Source: Mycobacterium gordonae (GTDB taxonomy: Bacteria > Actinomycetota > Actinomycetes > Mycobacteriales > Mycobacteriaceae). Taken from it: a stretch of DNA of 64,000 nt. Positions within the stretch are counted from its first letter, which is position 1, and the number at the start of each line of letters is the position of its first letter. The notes beneath the pieces were generated by a model, which saw only the letters and a list, made by a program, of their open reading frames with translations, ran no database searches and was not told the DNA's origin. The position numbers and the translations under genes are program-made. Shown here one piece after another: positions 56,913 through 64,000 of this stretch. The DNA is taken from contig NZ_CP070973.1 of assembly GCF_017086405.1 (NCBI RefSeq), positions 6,604,739 through 6,668,738 on the forward strand. The letters are read 5' to 3'.

Positions 56913-59900
56913 TCAGGATAGTCCTAAGCCGCGCAATAATTCAGACAATTGCACGTCTACGTTTCCGGCGCCAGATATAAGCGCACGGATGTCCAGCGCT
57001 GCCGGGCCAATGTTGAATAGGCCCGAAGGGGCCCTGCCGGCGTTCACTATTCCCGACTTCAGGACACCTAAATCGCTGGCCCCCGCGTTAAGAATGCCCG
57101 ACAAACGACCTGGTCCTGCGTTGAAGAACCCCGAGTCGCTGCCACTGCCGGAGTTGAAGAAACCTGACGATGGAGCGTCCGTCGTATTGAATATTCCCGG
57201 ACTCTGCCGCAAATCGAAACCGAAGTCGAAGGGTCCCAGATTACCCGCCCCGGAGTAATTGATAGGCATTTGATACAGGTAATTGATCGGCGTTGCAGGC
57301 TGAATCGCACTCTGGTCGATCGTCCATCCTCCGATTGTGCCGTCGTAAACAGACACGGTGACGTTGTAGCAATCGAAGAACGGCGGCAGGGGGATCGGAA
57401 TGCATACTTCTTGAACGAGGTCGATGACGAGTGGGATCTCCCCGACGACAAAGGCTTGCTGATTAATTTGATTGATGATTCCGCTGATCGGTACCTCGAT
57501 GTCACTGCGCACGTCGTAGTGGTACGGAATTTCGGGGATAGTGATGCGGTAGGAAATGTCAAAAAGGCCGCCATAATCGCCTCTCTGGAAAGCCCCATTG
57601 TTGTAGTTGCCGGAATTGAATGCGCCGGTGTTGACGTCGCCGCTGTTCAGGGCGCCGGTGTTGTAGTTGCCGGGGTTGAAGTAGCCGGTGTTGTGATCGC
57701 CGGGGTTGGCGCTGCCGGTGTTGGCTTCGCCGGTGTTGAAGCTGCCGGTGTTGTAGTGGCCGGTGTTGGCCAGGCCGGTGTTGGCGATGCCGGCGTTGAA
57801 CAGGCCGGTGTTGGTGCTGCCGGTGTTGGCGACGCCGGTGTTGAAGCTGCCGGAGTTGAACAAACCGACGTTGCCGTGACCGGAGTTGCCGATACCGATG
57901 TTGTCGGTGCCGGAGTTGAACAAGCCGAGATTGCCGATACCGCTGTTAAACCCGCCGAACCCGATCTGGCGGGTCCCGGACAACCCGATACCGATGTTGT
58001 CCGAACCGGTGTTGCCGAACCCGGTATTGGCCGTCCCGAGGTTGCCGAACCCGATGTTGTTGCTGCCGGTATTGCCCAACCCAATATTGTTCAGACCCGC
58101 GCTCAGCAGCGGCCCGGTGTTGGCGAACCCGACGTTGCCGCTTCCGATGTTGCCGGCACCGAGGTTGAAGTCACCGAGGTTGCCCCCACCGAGATTGAAC
58201 CGGCCCACGTTGCCGCCACCGAGGTTCACGCTGCCGATATTGGCGCCGCCGATGTTCAGCGCGCCGACGTTGGCCAGCCCGAGGTTGATGGTGGTGCCGT
58301 TGGTGCTGTCGCGCAGCAGGCCGGCTAGGCCGGTGCCCACGTTTTGGAAGCCGGAGATGTTGTGGGGCGTGGCAGGCCCCAGTGGGCCGGCGTTGACCAA
58401 CCCGGAGATGACGCTGCCGGTATTGGCGATGCCCGATTGCAGGGTGCCGATATTACCGACGCCGGAGTTCCCCAAGATTCCGCGCGAGGTGATGTTCTGC
58501 CATCCGGAATTGTTCGGGCCGAGGTTGAAGAAACCCGACGAACTGCCCGTACCACTGTTGAAAAACCCCGACGACGGCAATGCCGACGAATTGAAGTAGC
58601 CAGGGGTTGCCGGAATATCGATGAGTCGGATTTGAATCGGCCCGAGACCGCCTGTGCCGGCAACATGGATCACCGTCGAGCCATCGGGATTGCCGATATT
58701 CAGGGTCACCGCGGGATTCACGACGTCCAGGACAATGCGCGAGATGGAGATCGGCCCGATCTTGCCCTGAACCGTCCCCCCAAGACCATTGTCGAAACCC
58801 GAGAACGGGACGGCCGGAATGGTGATCGCTGGAATGTCTACCCTGGTGATCGATGCGGTAACGGGGATGTTGATCGGAATATTGACGTCGACAAATGCCG
58901 GTATCTCGGGAATGGTGATCGTGTAGTTGGCTCCGGCCAGGCCCTGGAGATCACCGCGCCACAGCAGGCCGTTGCTTTGGTTGCCGGCGATGAAGGCGCC
59001 GGTGTTGATATCGCCGGCATTGGCGATGCCGGTGTTGAAGTGGCCGGTGTTGAGGTGGCCGGTGTTGTAGTCACCCGGGTTGGCGATGCCGGTGTTGGTG
59101 CTGCCGGTGTTGAAGCTGCCGGTGTTGTAGTGGCCGGTGTTGGCCAGGCCGGTGTTGGCGATGCCGGCGTTGAACAGGCCGGTGTTGGTGCTGCCGGTGT
59201 TGGCGATGCCGGTGTTGAAGCTGCCGGAGTTGAACAGCCCGACATTGCCGTGACCGGAGTTGCCGATACCGATGTTGTCGGTGCCGGAGTTAAACAAGCC
59301 GAGATTGCCGACACCGCTGTTAAACCCGCCGAACCCGATCTGGCGGGTCCCGGACAACCCGATACCGATGTTGTCCGACCCGGTGTTGCCGAACCCGGTA
59401 TTGGCCGTCCCGACGTTGCCGAACCCGATGTTGTTGCTGCCGGTATTGCCCAACCCAATATTGTTCAGCCCCGCCGTGAGCTGCGGCCCGGTGTTGGCGA
59501 AGCCGACGTTGCCGCTTCCGATGTTGCCGGCACCGAGGTTGACATCACCGAAGTTGCCCCCACCGAGATTGAACCGGCCCACGTTGCCACTGCCCAGATT
59601 GAAATCGCCGGTATTGCCCAGGCCCACGTTCCACACGCCGTGATCAGCCAGCCCCAGGTTGACGACCAGCCCCCCAGAGCCGCCTTGAGACAGGCCGGCC
59701 AGCTCGTTCCCGACGTTCAACAGACCCGAATTCAGCGCCGGAACCGCGAACCCCGAGCTGCCGGTGTTGAAGACCCCCGACATCGTATTGCCCAGGTTGA
59801 ACAAACCAGACTGCAGCACACCGACGTTGAACAAACCCGAGCTACCCACCGCCCCCCGCGCGATGTTCTGCAGACCGGAATTATTCGGCCCAAAGTTACC

Positions 59901-62900
59901 CAACCCCGACGAACTACCGGCCCCACTATTGAAAAAGCCCGACGACGGCCCACCCGTCGAATTACCGAAACCGGGAGCTCGCGGAATGTCGATAATCGGG
60001 ATATCGATTGGACCAACGCTGCTGGTGATTTGAACATTTAACGTCGTTGCCGGTCCGCCGACCAATGCGGTTATATGAGGCAGCGTCCCAGTGACGGCCG
60101 GCACGACGATGGGGCCGATACTGACCGAGGAGTAATCCGAATCGAAGAGTGTTACACCAAACCGCGGAATAACAAAGCCCGTAAGACTGAGTGTGCTCAG
60201 GTTCAGATCTATTGGAAGATTGACGGGAACTTCCAAGTTCATGTTCAACAGCGGTATCTCTGGTATGTGGATACCAATTCTGAATCCAATCAAGCCCTGG
60301 TAATCTTGCCGCCAGAACAGGCCGTTGGAGTAATTGCCGCCGATGAAGGCGCCGGTGTTGATGTCGCCGGTATTGGCGATGCCGGTGTTGTAGTGGCCGG
60401 TGTTGAGGTGGCCGGTGTTGTAGTCACCCGGGTTGGCGATGCCGGTGTTGGTGCTGCCGGTGTTGAAGCTGCCGGTGTTGTAGTGGCCGGTGTTGGCCAG
60501 GCCGGTGTTGGCGATGCCGGCGTTGAACAGGCCGGTGTTGGTGCTGCCGGTGTTGGCGACGCCGGTGTTGAAGCTGCCGGAGTTGAACAAACCGACGTTG
60601 CCGTGACCGGAGTTGCCGATACCGATGTTGTCGGTGCCGGAGTTAAACAAGCCGAGATTGCCGACACCGCTGTTAAACCCGCCGAACCCGATCTGGCGGG
60701 TCCCGGACAACCCGATACCGATGTTGTCCGAACCGGTGTTGCCGAACCCGGTATTGGCCGTCCCGAGGTTGCCGAACCCGATGTTGTTGCTGCCGGTATT
60801 GCCCAACCCGATATTGTTCAGACCCGCGCTCAGCTGCGGCCCGGTGTTGGCGAAGCCGACGTTGCCGCTTCCGATGTTGCCGGCACCGAGGTTGAAGTCA
60901 CCGAGGTTGCCCCCACCGAGATTGAACCGGCCCACGTTGCCACTGCCCAGATTGAAATCGCCGGTATTGCCCAGGCCCACGTTGAAGACCAGCGAACCAT
61001 CGCCCAAGCCCGCGATCTCTTGACCGGTGTTCGCGATGCCCGAGACATTGGCTGAACTAAAGATGTCCAACGTGCTCGTATTGAAAAGACCCGAGATCGT
61101 GTTGCCGATGTTTGATGCACCGGACAACAACTCGCCCAGGTTTCCGTAGCCGGAGGCGCCAAGGCCGACGTATGAGCTATTGACGAACCCGGATAGGTTG
61201 CCACCGATATTCCCAATGCCAGAGGAATTCCCCGAACCGGAATTAAAGAAACCAGAGGAGGGGGCGGTGGTCGAGTTGCCGAACCCGGTACCGGCGGGTA
61301 GCTCGAAGATGGGGATCCTGATGGGGCCGATACCGCCCGCACCACTAAGGTGTATTGAGGTACTTGGCCCACCAATTTGAGTCGTGATATTTGGCAGTGT
61401 GATGCTGATCCGCGGTATTGCGAGAGGCCCAAGGGCAACTGTCGAGATATCTCCGGTACCGAGCAAGTTTATCGTGGCCGTGTATCTCGGAAGGACGAAC
61501 GGCTGAACTGAAACGGTACCGAGCTTCACCTGAACGGGTATATTTATCGGTGCCTGCACATCAACGTTTACCGGTATAGCGGTGTCGGGAATCGAAATGC
61601 CGAATCCGTAGCCCAAGAGTCCTTGATAGTCACCGCGCCACAGGATGCCGTTGGAAAAACTGCCGGCGATCAGCGCGCCGGTGTCGAAATTGCCGGAGTT
61701 CGCCAGACCGGTGTTGTAGTTTCCGGTGTTGAGGCTGCCGGTGTTGTAGTGGCCGGTGTTGAAATCGAGCGTATTGAAGTCTCCCGCGTTGAAGCTGCCG
61801 GTGTTGTAGTGGCCGGTGTTGGCCAGGCCGGTATTGGCGATGCCGGCGTTGAACAGGCCGGTGTTGGTGCTGCCGGTGTTGGCGACGCCGGTGTTGAAGC
61901 TGCCGGAGTTGAACAGCCCGACATTGCCGTGACCGGAGTTGCCGATACCGATGTTGTCGGTGCCGGAGTTAAAAAAGCCGAGATTGCCGACACCGCTGTT
62001 AAACCCGCCGAACCCGATCTGGCGGGTCCCGGACAACCCGATACCGATGTTGTCCGAACCGGTGTTGCCGAACCCGGTATTGGCCGTCCCGACGTTGCCG
62101 AACCCGATGTTGTTGCTGCCGGCATTGCCCAACCCAATATTGTTCAGACCCGCGCTCAGCTGCGGCCCGGTGTTGGCGAAGCCGACGTTGCCGCTTCCGA
62201 TGTTGCCGGCACCGAGGTTGAAGTCACCGAGGTTGCCCCCACCGAGATTGAACCGGCCCACGTTGCCGCCACCGAGGTTCACGCTGCCGATATTGGCGCC
62301 GCCGATGTTCAGCGCGCCGACGTTGGCCAGCCCGAGGTTGATGGTGGTGCCGTTGGTGCTGTCGCGCAGGAGGCCGGCTAGGCCGGTGCCCACGTTTTGG
62401 AAGCCGGAGATGTTGTGGGGCGTGGCAGGCCCCAGTGGGCCGGCGTTGACCAACCCGGAGATGACGCTGCCGGTATTGGCGATGCCCGATTGCAGGGTGC
62501 CGATATTGCCGACGCCGGAGTTCCCCAAGATTCCGCGCGAGGTGATGTTCTGCCATCCGGAATTGTTCGGGCCGAGGTTGAAGAAACCCGACGAACTGCC
62601 CGTACCACTGTTGAAAAACCCCGACGACGGCAATGTCGACGAATTTCCGAATCCGGGCTTTCCGCCGACGTTGAAGAGAGTTAGCTCTGCCGGACCGATG
62701 CTGGCGAAGCCAGTAATATTTATCGACACGCCTGGACCGCCGATAGTCGCGCTAGGGTAGGGTAATGGACCCACAACGGTGACCGGCGGGATAAAAAGTG
62801 AATTGATATTAGCCGTGAAAGCTGGTATGGGACCGAGGGCCACAGTGAAACCCAGGGGAATATTGGAGATGGTCATGCCACTGTAAACGGTATCGGTGAA

Positions 62901-64000
62901 TGTAGTCGTGATAGGGATATTGACGGGAACCGTTCCAGTGACATGCAACGGAATTTCGGGCACACGGATTGTGTAGTTGGCTCCGGCCAGGCCCTGGAGA
63001 TCACCCCGCCACAGCAGGCCGTTGCTTTGGTTGCCGGCGATGAAGGCGCCGGTGTTGATATCGCCGGCATTGGCGATGCCGGTGTTGTAGTGGCCGGTGT
63101 TGAGGTGGCCGGTGTTGTAGTCACCCGGGTTGGCGATGCCGGTGTTGGTGCTGCCGGTGTTGAAGCTGCCGGTGTTGTAGTGGCCGGTGTTGGCCAGGCC
63201 GGTGTTGGCGATGCCGGCGTTGAACAGGCCGGTGTTGGTGCTGCCGGTGTTGGCGATGCCGGTGTTGAAGCTGCCGGAGTTGAACAGCCCGACATTGCCG
63301 TGACCGGAGTTGCCGATACCGATGTTGTCGGTGCCGGAGTTAAACAAGCCGAGATTGCCGACACCGCTGTTAAACCCGCCGAACCCGATCTGGCGGGTCC
63401 CGGACAACCCGATACCGATGTTGTCCGAACCGGTGTTGGCGAACCCGGTATTGGCCGTCCCGACGTTGCCGAACCCGATGTTGTTGCTGCCGGTATTGCC
63501 CAACCCAATATTGTTCAGCCCCGCCGTGAGCTGCGGCCCGGTGTTGGCGAAGCCGACGTTGCCGCTTCCGATGTTGCCGGCACCGAGGTTGACATCACCG
63601 AAGTTGCCCCCACCGAGATTGAACCGGCCCACGTTGCCACTGCCCAGATTGAAATCGCCGGTATTGCCCAGGCCCACGTTCCACACGCCGTGATCAGCCA
63701 GCCCCAGGTTGACGACCAGCCCCCCAGAGCCGCCTTGAGACAGGCCGGCCAGCTCGTTCCCGACGTTCAACAGACCCGAGTTCAGCGCCGGAACCGCGAA
63801 CCCCGAGCTGCCGGTGTTGAAGACCCCCGACATCGTATTGCCCAGGTTGAACAAACCAGACTGCAGCACACCGACGTTGAACAAACCCGAGCTACCCACC
63901 GCCCCCCGCGCGATGTTCTGCAGACCGGAATTATTCGGCCCAAAGTTACCTAACCCCGACGAACTACCGGCCCCACTATTGAAAAAGCCCGACGACGGCC
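56913..64000 (-). CDS. Giant PPE-MPTR family protein, C-terminal part (5' end beyond window)
   Basis: An open frame of more than 2,360 codons that continues past the right edge; the PPE domain itself is not in view. The protein is built from NxGxGNxG-type pentapeptide repeats (MPTR) such as GNTGSNNIGFGN. Five non-repeat inserts of about 110-140 residues interrupt them. Most begin with a WRGDLQGLxG-like block followed by IPEIP, and all lead out through PSSGFFNSG. It ends GNVDVQLSELLRGLGLS. PPE-MPTR proteins are the largest mycobacterial ESX-5-type surface proteins. The reading frame is uninterrupted, so the gene seems functional. Confidence 0.92.
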   Translation of the reverse strand, partial: PSSGFFNSGAGSSSGLGNFGPNNSGLQNIARGAVGSSGLFNVGVLQSGLFNLGNTMSGVFNTGSSGFAVPALNSGLLNVGNELAGLSQGGSGGLVVNLGLADHGVWNVGLGNTGDFNLGSGNVGRFNLGGGNFGDVNLGAGNIGSGNVGFANTGPQLTAGLNNIGLGNTGSNNIGFGNVGTANTGFANTGSDNIGIGLSGTRQIGFGGFNSGVGNLGLFNSGTDNIGIGNSGHGNVGLFNSGSFNTGIANTGSTNTGLFNAGIANTGLANTGHYNTGSFNTGSTNTGIANPGDYNTGHLNTGHYNTGIANAGDINTGAFIAGNQSNGLLWRGDLQGLAGANYTIRVPEIPLHVTGTVPVNIPITTTFTDTVYSGMTISNIPLGFTVALGPIPAFTANINSLFIPPVTVVGPLPYPSATIGGPGVSINITGFASIGPAELTLFNVGGKPGFGNSSTLPSSGFFNSGTGSSSGFFNLGPNNSGWQNITSRGILGNSGVGNIGTLQSGIANTGSVISGLVNAGPLGPATPHNISGFQNVGTGLAGLLRDSTNGTTINLGLANVGALNIGGANIGSVNLGGGNVGRFNLGGGNLGDFNLGAGNIGSGNVGFANTGPQLSAGLNNIGLGNAGSNNIGFGNVGTANTGFGNTGSDNIGIGLSGTRQIGFGGFNSGVGNLGFFNSGTDNIGIGNSGHGNVGLFNSGSFNTGVANTGSTNTGLFNAGIANTGLANTGHYNTGSFNAGDFNTLDFNTGHYNTGSLNTGNYNTGLANSGNFDTGALIAGSFSNGILWRGDYQGLLGYGFGISIPDTAIPVNVDVQAPINIPVQVKLGTVSVQPFVLPRYTATINLLGTGDISTVALGPLAIPRISITLPNITTQIGGPSTSIHLSGAGGIGPIRIPIFELPAGTGFGNSTTAPSSGFFNSGSGNSSGIGNIGGNLSGFVNSSYVGLGASGYGNLGELLSGASNIGNTISGLFNTSTLDIFSSANVSGIANTGQEIAGLGDGSLVFNVGLGNTGDFNLGSGNVGRFNLGGGNLGDFNLGAGNIGSGNVGFANTGPQLSAGLNNIGLGNTGSNNIGFGNLGTANTGFGNTGSDNIGIGLSGTRQIGFGGFNSGVGNLGLFNSGTDNIGIGNSGHGNVGLFNSGSFNTGVANTGSTNTGLFNAGIANTGLANTGHYNTGSFNTGSTNTGIANPGDYNTGHLNTGHYNTGIANTGDINTGAFIGGNYSNGLFWRQDYQGLIGFRIGIHIPEIPLLNMNLEVPVNLPIDLNLSTLSLTGFVIPRFGVTLFDSDYSSVSIGPIVVPAVTGTLPHITALVGGPATTLNVQITSSVGPIDIPIIDIPRAPGFGNSTGGPSSGFFNSGAGSSSGLGNFGPNNSGLQNIARGAVGSSGLFNVGVLQSGLFNLGNTMSGVFNTGSSGFAVPALNSGLLNVGNELAGLSQGGSGGLVVNLGLADHGVWNVGLGNTGDFNLGSGNVGRFNLGGGNFGDVNLGAGNIGSGNVGFANTGPQLTAGLNNIGLGNTGSNNIGFGNVGTANTGFGNTGSDNIGIGLSGTRQIGFGGFNSGVGNLGLFNSGTDNIGIGNSGHGNVGLFNSGSFNTGIANTGSTNTGLFNAGIANTGLANTGHYNTGSFNTGSTNTGIANPGDYNTGHLNTGHFNTGIANAGDINTGAFIAGNQSNGLLWRGDLQGLAGANYTITIPEIPAFVDVNIPINIPVTASITRVDIPAITIPAVPFSGFDNGLGGTVQGKIGPISISRIVLDVVNPAVTLNIGNPDGSTVIHVAGTGGLGPIQIRLIDIPATPGYFNSSALPSSGFFNSGTGSSSGFFNLGPNNSGWQNITSRGILGNSGVGNIGTLQSGIANTGSVISGLVNAGPLGPATPHNISGFQNVGTGLAGLLRDSTNGTTINLGLANVGALNIGGANIGSVNLGGGNVGRFNLGGGNLGDFNLGAGNIGSGNVGFANTGPLLSAGLNNIGLGNTGSNNIGFGNLGTANTGFGNTGSDNIGIGLSGTRQIGFGGFNSGIGNLGLFNSGTDNIGIGNSGHGNVGLFNSGSFNTGVANTGSTNTGLFNAGIANTGLANTGHYNTGSFNTGEANTGSANPGDHNTGYFNPGNYNTGALNSGDVNTGAFNSGNYNNGAFQRGDYGGLFDISYRITIPEIPYHYDVRSDIEVPISGIINQINQQAFVVGEIPLVIDLVQEVCIPIPLPPFFDCYNVTVSVYDGTIGGWTIDQSAIQPATPINYLYQMPINYSGAGNLGPFDFGFDLRQSPGIFNTTDAPSSGFFNSGSGSDSGFFNAGPGRLSGILNAGASDLGVLKSGIVNAGRAPSGLFNIGPAALDIRALISGAGNVDVQLSELLRGLGLS
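57600..63990 (-). repeat. Module-level repeats in the PPE-MPTR gene
   Basis: In transcription order the blocks run A, insert 1, B, insert 2, C, insert 3, A', insert 4, B', insert 5. A and A' are near-identical with an offset of about 4,050 bp (63841 matches 59791). B and B' are near-identical with an offset of about 4,053 bp (62401 matches 58348). Inserts lie approximately at 62640-62990, 61270-61625, 59975-60310, 58600-58965 and 57175-57590. Confidence 0.85.

Noticed and set aside
57600..63950. Regularly repeated short units that might suggest a CRISPR array.
   Set aside because: Repeats are in frame, contiguous, codon-periodic and have no unique spacers or cas genes; they encode MPTR pentapeptides.
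57270..63953. Plus-strand frames of 200-560 codons rich in Val-Ala-Gly (AGVEVAGVVV) opposite PPE-MPTR.
   Set aside because: Mirror images of the MPTR repeat; the minus strand gives one continuous frame of more than 2,360 codons with family motifs.

Overview
The window comes from a slow-growing, non-tuberculous Mycobacterium. The evidence is high GC, many PE/PPE/PE_PGRS/PPE-MPTR genes, and a backbone that follows the Mycobacterium tuberculosis order lpqF (Rv3593) to Rv3647c almost gene for gene. The species cannot be named from the sequence. The lack of an espACD block between ftsH and ephA, and the presence of a bacteriophytochrome, separate it from the M. tuberculosis complex.

Left part (1-19.1 kb): the 3' end of lpqF; a cobalamin-riboswitch-controlled cbtB-cbtA-histidine phosphatase operon; a PE_PGRS gene; clpC1; lsr2; lysS; then a long minus-strand pantothenate/folate block with many stop/start overlaps. 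Its transcription order is ftsH, folE, folP1, folB, folK, a DUF3180 protein, a coiled-coil membrane protein, an Rv3603c-like Rossmann protein, panC, panD, coaX, lysS. A VOC-fold protein lies upstream of ftsH.

Middle (19.2-38.3 kb): a plus-strand operon ephA / luciferase-like monooxygenase / zinc alcohol dehydrogenase; two tandem PE-PPE pairs; lpqG; a minus-strand run dacB, Rv3626c-like metalloprotease, tilS, hpt; then ppa. Next is the arabinogalactan-galactosamine cluster (flippase-like protein, PpgS-like glycosyltransferase, DUF2304 protein, galE1, large membrane protein), followed by a frameshifted PE_PGRS gene.

Right part (38.3-64 kb): a crotonase; a PE protein fused to a putative zinc metallopeptidase; an atypical GT4 glycosyltransferase; a bacteriophytochrome whose output module is a PP2C phosphatase; tRNA-Thr(CGT); DNA polymerase III delta'; an Rv3645-like adenylate cyclase; a PE_PGRS gene with an internal 354-bp tandem duplication; an IS110-family element; topA; an Rv3647c homologue; and the 3' seven kilobases of a giant modular PPE-MPTR gene that runs off the right edge.

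Main discoveries. (1) The IS110 element (about 51324-52825) carries a readable bridge RNA. Its two loops contain guide segments matching both donor ends and both target flanks, and together they fix the element's boundaries to a CT core that lies in the stop codon of topA. (2) A full PAS-GAF-PHY bacteriophytochrome is fused to a PP2C/SpoIIE phosphatase, suggesting light control of a partner-switching pathway. (3) A PE domain is fused to an HEALH zincin-like domain. (4) The PPE-MPTR gene alternates near-identical repeat blocks with five divergent insert domains.
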